DNA of 64,000 bases from CAWGLW01 sp963823525 (GTDB lineage Bacteria > Pseudomonadota > Gammaproteobacteria > Steroidobacterales > Steroidobacteraceae). Below are positions 51,830 to 60,674 of this stretch, in pieces. Where the stretch lies: assembly GCA_963823525.1 (NCBI GenBank), contig CAWGLW010000004.1:186001-250000 (forward strand), in the 5' to 3' direction. A model generated the notes under the pieces. The model was not told the DNA's origin and did not search any database. It saw only the letters and a program-made list of their open reading frames with translations. How positions within the stretch are numbered: position 1 is the stretch's first letter; the number at the start of each line of letters is the position of its first letter. A program made the position numbers and the translations under genes.

Positions 51830-52882
51830 TCAGTGCGTATAGACGAAACCGCCGTACAAGTGCTTGCTGGCCTCAGCGCCCAGCACGAGCACTCGTTGGC
51901 CTTGCAACAGAAGGCCGGACCGGCGCAGTTCGTCAAGTGCAATCCATATCGCCGCTGACCCTAGATTGCCCAGCCGGTCCGCGATCACAAAAACCTTGCC
52001 CGTCACGACCGGAAAGCGCGCTTCAACCAACGCTCCCATATGACCGTTCGCCTGGTGCGGCAAGATCCAGTCGAAATCCGATAAGGCATAGCCCCGGCAC
52101 TCAATCGCCGCGACACCGGCCAGTATCAATTGCTCGCCGTCGCGTCGTACGTCGCCAGCGCGGTGCCGGAAATACGGCAGTCCCCGTTCGCATTGTGGCG
52201 AGCCCGAACCGCCTCCTTCGAGGCAGATACCCGGGGGCTTGTTGATACCCGACTGACCGCAATAGATGTCCGAGATGATTTCCCGCTCCGACCCGTCGTC
52301 CGCGGCCAACACGACGGCCCCCGCACCGTCGCCCATTTGCACATAGTTTATGAGTTGCTCCCGGTCCAGGAAGACGTTCGAGATGTCGAAATACGGCGAA
52401 CCGGTCTCGCTGCCAACAATGCCGATTCTGGTCGACGGGTCTTCCGCAATCATCGCGGCGGAAATCGCCAGCGCGTTCGCGAAGCCTGTGCAGGCCTGGC
52501 GCAATTCGAGATACGGGCCGTCGTAACGCATGCGCTCGGCGACCCAGGCGATATTGGCAGGCAGCAGCGTATGCGGGGTCGCCGTGTGACCGATCAGGTA
52601 AGACAGGGCCGCATCGGCGCCGGCTTGTTGCAGCGCCCCGGCACATAACGCGGGCGCCTCGAGGCCCGGCCGCGTGCCACTGAGCCCGCGAGTCAGGTCA
52701 CGGCTGAGATGCCGGGAGGCGATACCCAGCCGGTTAACGTAGCGCTGCGCCCGCCTGGCAGCGCCGGATCCGCACCGGCTTGCGAGCGCCGCCAGCAGCT
52801 CTTCATTGCCGACCGCTGCACCCGGCAGCGCCGACCCGGTTCCCAGCAGTTTCAAACGAGTCGGCGAGTAGCGGGTACTCAC
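51830..52882 (-). CDS. FabH-like 3-oxoacyl-ACP synthase III / OleA-type thiolase
   Basis: Encodes 350 residues. The KAS III triad is complete: Cys131 in LRQACTGFANAL, His276 in DWILPHQANGHM and Asn306 in RLGNLGSAAIW. MGDGAGAVVLAADD is the usual glycine block. Unlike housekeeping FabH it has an N-terminal extension and sits outside a fab cluster. It may join two acyl groups or start a special chain. Its start overlaps the ferritin-like stop by 4 bases, making it the last gene of the minus-strand cluster that includes an MMPL exporter. Confidence 0.9.
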   Translation of the reverse strand: MSTRYSPTRLKLLGTGSALPGAAVGNEELLAALASRCGSGAARRAQRYVNRLGIASRHLSRDLTRGLSGTRPGLEAPALCAGALQQAGADAALSYLIGHTATPHTLLPANIAWVAERMRYDGPYLELRQACTGFANALAISAAMIAEDPSTRIGIVGSETGSPYFDISNVFLDREQLINYVQMGDGAGAVVLAADDGSEREIISDIYCGQSGINKPPGICLEGGGSGSPQCERGLPYFRHRAGDVRRDGEQLILAGVAAIECRGYALSDFDWILPHQANGHMGALVEARFPVVTGKVFVIADRLGNLGSAAIWIALDELRRSGLLLQGQRVLVLGAEASKHLYGGFVYTH

Positions 52883-53565
52883 GCGTGACGGTCCCGCCGG
52901 ACTTCACTGAACAACCTGTCGCTGTCGACGCCGAGTACCTCGAAGGCCGAACCCACGGGCTCGAGCATTTCCACGAGGCCGGCACGGACCTCTGCCGCTG
53001 CGTCTCGCCGCGATTGCTCGTCCAGTCCGAGGCCGGCAGCGTAACGGCGGCTGACGTTGACGTGCCAGGCCTCGTCGCGCTTGATGCTCGCCGCAAGCAG
53101 CCTCAACGGTGACGACGATTCGAGCGCACTTTTCTCGATGTGCCACATGATCCGGCACACGGCGCTGTCGAGATGCGCGATGCGCCCGAAGTGCGCAGCC
53201 AGCGTGTCCGCACGCCCGAGACCAGCGAAAAACCGCTGAGCCCGGCGCTTCAGGCCGTGCTGGTCGGCCGTGCCCGGAAGCTGCTCCAGGAATGCCCGCA
53301 GTGCGGTCTCGTGCAGCAACTCGTCGCGTTCGATGGCTCGTAACTGCGCGACTGCTGCCAACTCCCCACCTGCCCGGGTCCGTTCGATCTCCCGGGCAAA
53401 CACACGCACTGCCGACTCCTCACCGCAGAGCAGCACGGTCGCCAGTCGTGCCGACGCCTCCAGGCGGGTGTCGTTCAGGCCGGGACCGGTTCGTTGTAAA
53501 CGACCGCGCCACTGCTCGTACCAGCGCGGAGCTGTTGTCTCGGCTATATCCATTCTTTCCGTCAA
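52879..53565 (-). CDS. Ferritin-like diiron protein
   Basis: Encodes 228 residues, all helical. Candidate diiron ligands occur in the classical order: E50 (CGEESAVRVF), E82/H85 (ERDELLHETAL), E144 (WHIEKSALES) and E165/H168 (KRDEAWHVNVS). The E-x-x-H pairs in two helices are those of ferritin-like oxygenases and desaturases. No signal peptide. It overlaps both neighbours by 4 bases (FabH-like downstream, MMPL upstream), so it should act with them, perhaps oxidising an acyl chain. Reaction unknown. Confidence 0.82.
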   Translation of the reverse strand: MTERMDIAETTAPRWYEQWRGRLQRTGPGLNDTRLEASARLATVLLCGEESAVRVFAREIERTRAGGELAAVAQLRAIERDELLHETALRAFLEQLPGTADQHGLKRRAQRFFAGLGRADTLAAHFGRIAHLDSAVCRIMWHIEKSALESSSPLRLLAASIKRDEAWHVNVSRRYAAGLGLDEQSRRDAAAEVRAGLVEMLEPVGSAFEVLGVDSDRLFSEVRRDRHA

Positions 53566-55775
53566 TCCCTTCGGCTTGAGCGTTCTGGAGATGTCAGCAT
53601 CGCCGGCAGCAACAGCAGATCAACCGCCAACGCCAGCGCGATGATGGCGACCGACAACAGGCTCATGCTCCAGATCGGCTCGAAATCCGACAGCAGTCCC
53701 AGGCTGAGACTCGCCACCAGCGTAACCGTTGTCACGACCAGGGCCGGCCCAACGCGTTGCAGCGTATGCAACACCGGATCGGCCAGGTTTCGAGCACGGG
53801 CGCGGCGATAAGTCGTCAACAGGTAGATCGTATCGTCGATCACAATACCCAGAATCATCCCCATGACCACCGCGGCGCCCAGGCTTATCCGTCCTTTCAC
53901 CACGGCCCATACCGAATAGACCAGCAGAACGGGCAGAATATTGCAGATCAGCCCGACCACGGCCATCCGGGCCGAACGCAGAACTGCACCCAGCACAACC
54001 GCGGCCAGTAACAGCGCGGCCGACAATGCAAACAGCATGCTGCGCACATTCTGCTCGCCCAGGTAGGCGAACATCAGCACCGGTCCTCCGCCCGTAAGCT
54101 CCAGAGCGCTGAGGTTCACGGCCGCCCAGTCACGCACCCGCCGATCAAAAGCGACCAGCGCGGCCGAATCCAGCCTGTGCAGGTAGGCAACGACCGCGGT
54201 CGCGGCGTAGTCTGCCGATACCTCACGCGCGATCAGGGGGCCACCGCCACGACGGTCGTCAACGAGTTGCCGATAGAACATCAAGCGATCCTGCAGACGT
54301 CCGGCCTCCCGCGCCTCGGCCAGCTGCCTGGCGTCGGACACCGCCGTTACCCTGACCACCTCCGGCTGCCGCTGCAGCCATCGACCAAACTCGTCCACCA
54401 ATTCAATCGCAGCGGCCTCGAACAAGCCGTTTGGTGCACCCGTATCCAGTGAATACAGCACTTCGCTGACGCCGCTCAGCCGGTGCTCGACCAGTGCCGT
54501 GTCCCGATGGAACGGGTGCGACGGCGGGAAGTACTCGAGCAGGTTGTCGCTGATGACATTGCGGCTCAACAGCCACGTGGCCGGCAACGCCAACAACAAA
54601 GTCCCGACCAGCAGCGCTCTACGCGGGCGACCGGCAATGTTCACCCATGCAGCCCCCATTAAACTGTCCGTCCGCGCGCGCGGGGAAGCCGGATCGAAAC
54701 GGGCCTGCAGCGCCGGCAGTAAGGTCATGCAGAGAACAAATGACGTGGCGACTCCGGCCGCGGTTACATAGCCCACGACCCGAATCGGTGGAGACGGGCT
54801 GAGCAGCAGGCCCAGAAAACCGAGCGCCGTTGTGGCGTTGGCGAGCGTCATCGGCAGCAGATTGAACCTGACCGCCGAACAGGCCGCCTCGTCCGGGACC
54901 TCGCCAGCGGCACGGTAGCGAGCGAAAGACAAGGCCATGTGCATGCAACCGGCCAGGCTGATGCTGAGGATGATCACCGGAACGAAGGTATTGACCGCGG
55001 CGAGTTCCGCCTGCAGCCATCCGGCCAGGCCGAAGCCCGCGAGCACGGCACCGACACCCACCGGCAGCGCAACGAAAACAGCCCTGGCGCTACGCAAAAA
55101 AAAGGCAGGCACGACGATCATCACGAGCAACAGCAACGGCAGAATCACAGCCAGGTCGTGCCGAACCACGCTGATGTAAGCCTCGTTCAATGCAAGCGTG
55201 CCCGTGTAATGCACAGTAACCGACCTGCCGGCGAGGTCCGCCTCCACGGCTCCGCGAATCAACTTCAGCGCGCTGAGCACGGTTCCCGCCTGCCGGTCGG
55301 GCAACTCGAAATCGATATTGATCGCGGCCAGCCGCCCGTCCGCGGATATGAGCAAACCGATGGCACGCCCGTGTTCGCGAAGCTGCTGCATCGTCGGCAC
55401 CAGCGCGCCATCTGCCGTCTCGGACTCGCCGGCGATACCGAGTTCGCTGATCGAGATCACGCTGCGCACGTGCTCGAGCGCGGACAGTCGCGAAGTCAGG
55501 TCCTCCAGGAGTTCGAACAAGTCAGCCGAGACAAACGTGTCGTCCTCGCTGACCAGCATGACTAACACGTTGTCGCCACGCGCGAAGGTCTTCGCGATCG
55601 CCTGCTGCTCGAGCAGGCGTGGATCATCGGCGTCCAAATAGACGCTGTAGTGGCTGTTGAACCGGAGATTGCCGAGCCCCGGCACCGCGAGCAGTGTCAC
55701 CAAAAAGAGAACGAGGAGCCCGACGCCCCTCAGCCACTTTGTCGTCACGCGAATCGCGTCGGGGTCGCACGCCAT
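53562..55775 (-). CDS. RND/MMPL-family exporter
   Basis: Encodes 737 residues with two repeats, each a membrane helix, a large periplasmic loop and five further helices. Conserved parts include LAVINTFVPVIIL-like LAAVNTFVPVIILSISLAGC in the first half and GMILGIVIDDTIYLLTTYRR in the second, where D-D in the membrane are the proton-relay residues of the family. MMPL/HpnN-type RNDs carry lipids or hydrophobic compounds across the inner membrane. It is coupled by 4-base overlap to the ferritin-like gene and starts 8 bases after the YHS gene. Confidence 0.9.
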   Translation of the reverse strand: MACDPDAIRVTTKWLRGVGLLVLFLVTLLAVPGLGNLRFNSHYSVYLDADDPRLLEQQAIAKTFARGDNVLVMLVSEDDTFVSADLFELLEDLTSRLSALEHVRSVISISELGIAGESETADGALVPTMQQLREHGRAIGLLISADGRLAAINIDFELPDRQAGTVLSALKLIRGAVEADLAGRSVTVHYTGTLALNEAYISVVRHDLAVILPLLLLVMIVVPAFFLRSARAVFVALPVGVGAVLAGFGLAGWLQAELAAVNTFVPVIILSISLAGCMHMALSFARYRAAGEVPDEAACSAVRFNLLPMTLANATTALGFLGLLLSPSPPIRVVGYVTAAGVATSFVLCMTLLPALQARFDPASPRARTDSLMGAAWVNIAGRPRRALLVGTLLLALPATWLLSRNVISDNLLEYFPPSHPFHRDTALVEHRLSGVSEVLYSLDTGAPNGLFEAAAIELVDEFGRWLQRQPEVVRVTAVSDARQLAEAREAGRLQDRLMFYRQLVDDRRGGGPLIAREVSADYAATAVVAYLHRLDSAALVAFDRRVRDWAAVNLSALELTGGGPVLMFAYLGEQNVRSMLFALSAALLLAAVVLGAVLRSARMAVVGLICNILPVLLVYSVWAVVKGRISLGAAVVMGMILGIVIDDTIYLLTTYRRARARNLADPVLHTLQRVGPALVVTTVTLVASLSLGLLSDFEPIWSMSLLSVAIIALALAVDLLLLPAMLTSPERSSRRD

Positions 55776-55783
55776 ACCGCCGG

Positions 55784-56242
55784 CTACTCGAAGTCCCGTT
55801 CAGCGACCTTTTCCGCCCAACGGCGATCCGCGTTCTTGACGTAAGCCGGCACGTCTTTGATCCAGACATCGCGTATGGCACGGCTGTAATTGAGATACAG
55901 TTTTCCGGCTTCAATATGCCAGGCTTGCGGATCAGTCGGCACGACCCGGCCGCCGCTCATGGCATATGCGCAATAGCCGCCATACTGTGGCGCGTATCGT
56001 TCGGGGTCGGCACGGAACAAGTCGCGGTTAGCCTCGCTGGCGAAGTACCAGGAGGCGTTGTTGTAATGCACCGACCACTTCGGATCTCCTCGAACGGGTT
56101 TTTGTGACAGGTGGTACGCGACGGGGTCGTGGCCCCTGATCGCGCCCCCTTCGTCGGCAAACGTCGGCGTCTCGAGCGTCGTGCACGCCGCGATCGCAAT
56201 GGCGAGGATAGAAAGACCAAAGGCTTTGAGTGTATTGGCCAC
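55784..56242 (-). CDS. YHS-domain lipoprotein
   Basis: Encodes 152 residues from a GTG at 56242, preceded by GGAG; a longer frame to 56410 is unsupported. A lipobox ends in IAIAAC (C20), so it is lipid-anchored. The YHS domain follows: IRGHDPVAYHLSQKPVRG, WYFASEANRDLFRADPERYAP and YGGYCAYAMSGG. Databases name this group YHS domain (seleno)proteins. YHS domains are thought to bind metal. It precedes the MMPL exporter by 8 bases and probably belongs to the same envelope-lipid system. Confidence 0.86.
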   Translation of the reverse strand: MANTLKAFGLSILAIAIAACTTLETPTFADEGGAIRGHDPVAYHLSQKPVRGDPKWSVHYNNASWYFASEANRDLFRADPERYAPQYGGYCAYAMSGGRVVPTDPQAWHIEAGKLYLNYSRAIRDVWIKDVPAYVKNADRRWAEKVAERDFE

Positions 56243-56339
56243 CGCGAACTCCGTTAAGACAGGCTGTGACTTTACTGGACCGGCCCGGGCCGCCAGACAT
56301 TTCACTCGTCGCACGGCATCGCGAAAATGCGCGACACGA

Positions 56340-56783
56340 TCAAGGCGATTGGGTGGCCTGCTCTGGATACCTCGGGATGGGGTCGATGTCGGGTTCAACG
56401 AACGTGGCACGCGCCTCGTCCGAAAACAACAGCTCCGCAGCGTAGTGCGTCAGCATGATCCTGCCGTCGAGCATCATGGGATTGCGGTCGATAAACGAGT
56501 CGGCCGAGTCGGCTTGCGAAGTATTCGCCATGAAACGCCGGACGGCCAGTATCCAGGCCCGGGTCATGGTGTCGTGGTATTTCGAGCGTTCGACGCCGTG
56601 ATGCTCGAGAAAACCGAGTCAGGAGTCCCGCATCGATTCGTAGGCCGCCTCGGCGCTCTGTTGCACCAGGTAGACATAGGCCAGCCGCAGGTGCGCCCGA
56701 TGATCGAATTCGGTCGGGAGAAATGCGCAGGATTCAAACGATTTCCGGAATTCAAGGTCGGCCGCTGAATCCAGATGGGCCAT
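56340..56783 (-). pseudogene. Small conserved-type protein interrupted by one in-frame TGA
   Basis: From an ATG at 56783 (GAGGTGATCG upstream) one frame runs 147 codons to a TGA at 56340. It is interrupted only by a TGA at codon 55 (56619-56621). Before it are LEFRKSFESCAFLPTEF and HRAHLRLAYVYLVQQSAEAA; after it LGFLEHHGVERSKYHDTMTR and AWILAVRRFMA. Both halves have one coherent, helical composition, and the join would be M-R-D-S-stop-L-G-F-L. No hairpin was looked for beyond sight, and selenocysteine is unlikely. A recent nonsense mutation or an assembly error is the simplest view. Function unknown. Confidence 0.7.
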
Positions 56784-56858
56784 CGATCACCTCTTTTGTC
56801 GAGACAGGATCCGCACCTCTGCGCACGGAAGACGCAGGTCGTCTTGATCCAATCCGAG

Positions 56859-57692
56859 CTACAGCTTTCGCAACACCTTTCGCCAACGGGCTTCATCACC
56901 ACGCGCCGCATCACGTAGCGCCTGGCCCTGCCTGATCAGGCAACGAACTTCGCCAGCTACCCGCTCGCGAAGCCTGACCAGCGTATCCAGGTCATCTTCC
57001 TTGCCCTTGTACCGGGCCGTGCTGATCGCCCGGCCCACGACGTAGTGGAAGGGTTCCGGTCTTGGCAGGACGGTCAGCCCCAACCCACGGGCGATGGGCG
57101 GAAACTCCTCCGCGTCCTTGCGAACCTTGATGCCGAGGGCATGGGTGACGAACTTCAGCAGCCGGGAGTCCTGCACGGCCGCTGCATCCAGGTAGATGGT
57201 GTAAGCATCGTCCGCCCCCACCGACGCGAAAGGTTGAATGGGATAGCCGTGCCTGACCGCCAGTGAGACAAATCCGAGCCGCTGCTTCCAGATCAGCCGG
57301 TATTTCTCGCCTTTGCGCTTCATGACCTCGCGGCCTCCCCCCGGGAAGACGAGAATGCTCTCGCCCTGCTGCATCGCGAGTGAGCAGTTCTCTCTCGTGC
57401 CGCGAATCGCACCGAACGACTCGAGGTAACGCGCCCAGGCCGGAATCGCATAGTGGAGGTGATCGGCCAGGCCCCGTAACCAGATACCACTGTGGTTGTA
57501 TACGCCGGCCTGGAACAGCGGGATATCCAGCAGCCCGTAGATTGTATGGTTGCCGACGAAAAGGCTGCCGCGCTTCGGTCGCAGGCGCTCCATGCCGTGA
57601 AACGAAGGGGTAAACCAGGCTTCCAGTGCCGAGAGAAGCCGCGATTCCCAGGGACGCTCGGGAGGTTCGAACTCGGGCAACCGCGCGCTCAT
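56859..57692 (-). CDS. DAGAT-like lysophospholipid acyltransferase-family protein
   Basis: Encodes 277 residues from the ATG at 57692. SLFVGNHTIYGLLDIPLF holds the catalytic His (H49), followed by D56 rather than the usual H-x4-D spacing. FPGGGREVMKRKGEKYRLIW is the acyl-acceptor block typical of diacylglycerol-acyltransferase-like members. No clear signal peptide; a peripheral membrane location is expected. It overlaps the SGNH hydrolase stop by 4 bases (ATGA at 57689-57692), so the two are coupled. It probably esterifies a lipid or alcohol made by the cluster. Confidence 0.86.
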   Translation of the reverse strand: MSARLPEFEPPERPWESRLLSALEAWFTPSFHGMERLRPKRGSLFVGNHTIYGLLDIPLFQAGVYNHSGIWLRGLADHLHYAIPAWARYLESFGAIRGTRENCSLAMQQGESILVFPGGGREVMKRKGEKYRLIWKQRLGFVSLAVRHGYPIQPFASVGADDAYTIYLDAAAVQDSRLLKFVTHALGIKVRKDAEEFPPIARGLGLTVLPRPEPFHYVVGRAISTARYKGKEDDLDTLVRLRERVAGEVRCLIRQGQALRDAARGDEARWRKVLRKL

Positions 57693-58399
57693 TTCTCGCT
57701 CAACAGGATCGGCCGGATACGTTCGGTCCAACGCCGATAACCTTCCTTGCTGAGATGAAGACCGTCAAGTCTGTAAAGGTTGCGATCCGGTTCCCCGTCC
57801 GCGTCGACGAACAGGTCCCAGGTCGTAATGAAATGCGTTCGCGGATGCTGTGCCATCAAGGCCTCGGCCGCATCATTGGCGGCCCGTACCGCACTGCGCT
57901 TGGCCCAGGAATACCGGGTTGGTGTGATCGCGATGTAATAGATCTCCGTATCGGGCCGGGCCGCCTGAATGATCGCGACCAGCTGCTCGAGACCTGCAAC
58001 GATGTCCGGAACAACGTCCATCGCCGTATCACTGACGTTGATGTCATTGCTGCCAACGAAAATCACGACCTTGGACGGGGCGTATTTCGTGATCAGCCGA
58101 TCCGCATAGTGAACCACGTCATCCATGCGAGCGCCGCCGAAACCGCGGCGGATCGTGACAAGCGGCGCCATGTCCTCCTCGAGGCTGTGCCAGAACCGAA
58201 TCGAGGAACTGCCCACGAACAGCACCGCATCCGCCGGCCGCGGGTGCACGCGGTCATCCTCCTCAAATCGGGCGATATCGGCTTCCCATACACTCGGGTC
58301 GTCATCGGCTGCTTTGCGCGCTTCGCCGTACACTGACGCCAAGAAAATGGCGGCGCTGAACAGCAGCGCAATTACCAGCAACGAGAATAATTTCTTCAA
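57689..58399 (-). CDS. SGNH/GDSL-type esterase, membrane-anchored or exported
   Basis: Encodes 236 residues. An N-terminal hydrophobic segment (residues 4-24) anchors or exports it. The SGNH blocks are present: VLFVGSSSIRFW with the nucleophile Ser, the Gly block in RRGFGGARMDDV, VIFVGSNDIN with Asn, and LDGLHLSKEGYRRW carrying Asp and His. It should cleave or transfer acyl groups on lipid or carbohydrate. First gene of the acyltransferase pair; it starts about 80 bases after the molybdopterin oxidoreductase stop. Confidence 0.9.
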   Translation of the reverse strand: MKKLFSLLVIALLFSAAIFLASVYGEARKAADDDPSVWEADIARFEEDDRVHPRPADAVLFVGSSSIRFWHSLEEDMAPLVTIRRGFGGARMDDVVHYADRLITKYAPSKVVIFVGSNDINVSDTAMDVVPDIVAGLEQLVAIIQAARPDTEIYYIAITPTRYSWAKRSAVRAANDAAEALMAQHPRTHFITTWDLFVDADGEPDRNLYRLDGLHLSKEGYRRWTERIRPILLSEK

Positions 58400-58475
58400 A
58401 TCAGTTTAATTAAACAATCTTACGCATTGTATTTATTCATTTTTTAGATCGCTCGACTGGCGATTTTGAGTATTG

Positions 58476-60608
58476 TCAGGCCGGGATCTTATCGATCGAC
58501 CTCGAGGCCGCTGCAGTATCGCCTCCTATCCGGCGAATCTCTACCGGTGTTCCGTTCAATACGGCCGTCCCGGTCAATTCGTCGATCGCCTGCTCATCGA
58601 TGACGTCGTTGATGCTCGTACCGGCGAATTGTCCTGCCACCGACAATCTCACACCCGCCCGGTCATGCCCCCAGCCGTGCGGCAGGCTGACGACGCCCGG
58701 CATCACCTCGTCGGAGATTTCTACGCTGACTTCGATCTGCCCAACCCGGGACTTGAGCGAAACACGATCGCCCGCCGCAAGCGAACGCGCCGTCGCGTCC
58801 CGCGGATTGATCATCAGCGTGCAGCGAGGTTTGCCCTTGACCAGCCGATAACTGTTGTGCAGCCAGCTGTTGTTGCTGCGCGTGTGCCGTCGGCCGATCA
58901 AGAGGAGCTCAGGTACCGGCTCATCAAGTGCGCTCCGAGCACGTTGCAAGTCGTGCAGGTAAACCTCCGGAGCCAGGTGGATGCGCCCGTCGGCGGTCGC
59001 CAGTCGTCGCGCCAGGCAGGGTTTCAGCGGCCCGAGATCCACGCCGTGCACTGCCTCCCGCAGCTTGCCCAGGTTCAGTTCGCCCCCGTTTTTCGTTCCG
59101 TAGGGCCCTGCCCGCAGCGCGTGATCGAGCACCTGTTCCGGTGTCGACGCCGGCCCGCTCGGCGCCGGGCCCAGCCGCACCGTCAGCTCCGCGAGAATCT
59201 CGTGATCGTGCATCGCATCGGTTGGCTTTTCGAACAACGGTTCCGAATAGCGGGCGAAGTTTCTGACCGCAAGACTGGCGAGCGCCACATCGTAATGACT
59301 GCGTTCGAGCGGACTGACCGGCGGCAATATGAAGTTGGCATGCCGGGTGGTTTCGTTCAGGTACGGGTCAACCGAAACCATGAACTCGAGGCCGGCCAGC
59401 GCCTGGTCGAGACGGCGCCCGTTCGGCGTCGAGAGCACCGGATTGCCAGCGAAGGTAAACAGCGCACGCACCTGCCCCGCGCCCGGCGTCTGGATCTCCT
59501 CCGCCAGCGTTGCGACCGGTAGTTCGTTGCTGAATTCCGGCAGATCACGCACCCGGGAACGAAAGCGATCAAAGTGCCCTTTAGAGCCCAGCGGGAACGC
59601 AGGGTCGGCAAACATCATCCCGCCTTCGCGGTCCAGGCTGGCTGTCAGCGCGTTCAGGCAATTGATCAGCCAGAGAGACAATCCGCCGAACGACTGCGTA
59701 CACGCACCGATTCGGCCGTAAACGAGCGCGCGAGGCTCATCGATCAATTCCCGCGCCAACCGACGAATGCGCGCCGACGGGATGCCGGTACGCTCGGACA
59801 TCCGCTCCAGGTCGAAATCGACGAGCGCCTCTCGCAGCGATTCCACGCCATCAATCAGCGGTCCGAGATGCCCCGTGTCGTGTGATCCCGCGGCGAATAC
59901 TTCTTTCAACAGCCCGATAAGCAGAAAGACATCAGTGCCCGGACGAATGGGCAGGTGCTCATCGGCGATCGCCGCCGACCGGGTGCGCCGCGGGTCAATC
60001 ACGATGAAACGTCCACCGCGCGCCTGCAGGGCTGATACGCGCTTCGCGAAGCCCGGCGCGCCCATGATCGAACCGCCGGAGACGACCGGGTTGCCGCCGA
60101 TACACACGAACAACTGCGTGCGATCCACGTCGGGGACGGGCATCAGGAACTGGTGACCGAACATCATCAGGCCCGCCACCATGTGGGGCAGCTGATCGAC
60201 GCTGGTCGCCGAATAGAGATTCTTCGTCTTCACCGCACGGATGAAGTTACCGACGCCAAGTGTCGCACCGAGGTTGTGAACCGTCGGATTGCCGAGATAG
60301 ATCGCCACCGCATCGTGGCCGTGATCCGCCCGGATCGAGCCGATCCGTTGCGCTATCTCACTGAACGCCGCACCCCACGAAACCGCTTCCCAGCCACTCG
60401 CCGTGCGCCGGATCGGCTGGCGCAGCCGGTCCGGGTCCTCGTGAAGATCTTTGAGCGCCACGGCTTTCGGACAGATGTGCCCATTGCTGAAGACGTCATC
60501 CCGATCGGGCTTGATCGAAAGAATTTCGCCTTCACGATGGGCAATGCGGATGCCGCACATCGCCTCGCAAAGGCAGCATGTTCGATAATGTGTCTTCGTT
60601 TCGACCAT
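58476..60608 (-). CDS. Molybdopterin-dependent oxidoreductase
   Basis: Encodes 710 residues. The N-terminal 4Fe-4S site is C11-x2-C14-x3-C18 with C46 in GHICPKAVAL (C12 is extra). Molybdopterin-binding blocks follow: IYLGNPTVHN, VCIGGNPVVSGGS, VIDPRRTRSA, FTFAGNPVLSTPNG and a C-terminal dinucleotide-binding region with PRDATARSLAAGDRV and LPHGWGH. The position of the metal ligand reads SATSVDQLPH rather than Cys or Sec, so it is not a standard formate dehydrogenase. No signal peptide or partner subunit is visible. The substrate is unknown. Confidence 0.9.
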   Translation of the reverse strand: MVETKTHYRTCCLCEAMCGIRIAHREGEILSIKPDRDDVFSNGHICPKAVALKDLHEDPDRLRQPIRRTASGWEAVSWGAAFSEIAQRIGSIRADHGHDAVAIYLGNPTVHNLGATLGVGNFIRAVKTKNLYSATSVDQLPHMVAGLMMFGHQFLMPVPDVDRTQLFVCIGGNPVVSGGSIMGAPGFAKRVSALQARGGRFIVIDPRRTRSAAIADEHLPIRPGTDVFLLIGLLKEVFAAGSHDTGHLGPLIDGVESLREALVDFDLERMSERTGIPSARIRRLARELIDEPRALVYGRIGACTQSFGGLSLWLINCLNALTASLDREGGMMFADPAFPLGSKGHFDRFRSRVRDLPEFSNELPVATLAEEIQTPGAGQVRALFTFAGNPVLSTPNGRRLDQALAGLEFMVSVDPYLNETTRHANFILPPVSPLERSHYDVALASLAVRNFARYSEPLFEKPTDAMHDHEILAELTVRLGPAPSGPASTPEQVLDHALRAGPYGTKNGGELNLGKLREAVHGVDLGPLKPCLARRLATADGRIHLAPEVYLHDLQRARSALDEPVPELLLIGRRHTRSNNSWLHNSYRLVKGKPRCTLMINPRDATARSLAAGDRVSLKSRVGQIEVSVEISDEVMPGVVSLPHGWGHDRAGVRLSVAGQFAGTSINDVIDEQAIDELTGTAVLNGTPVEIRRIGGDTAAASRSIDKIPA

Positions 60609-60674
60609 GCCTTCTCCCGCGCCTTACAATCAACGCCACGCTGCGTTATCGACGGCGTGTTCCGACGCCCGGAG

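Noticed and set aside
56340..56783. Selenoprotein explanation for the in-frame TGA
   Set aside because: No Cys-containing redox motif surrounds the TGA and no SECIS-like hairpin was evident by eye directly after it. A nonsense change or error is simpler.
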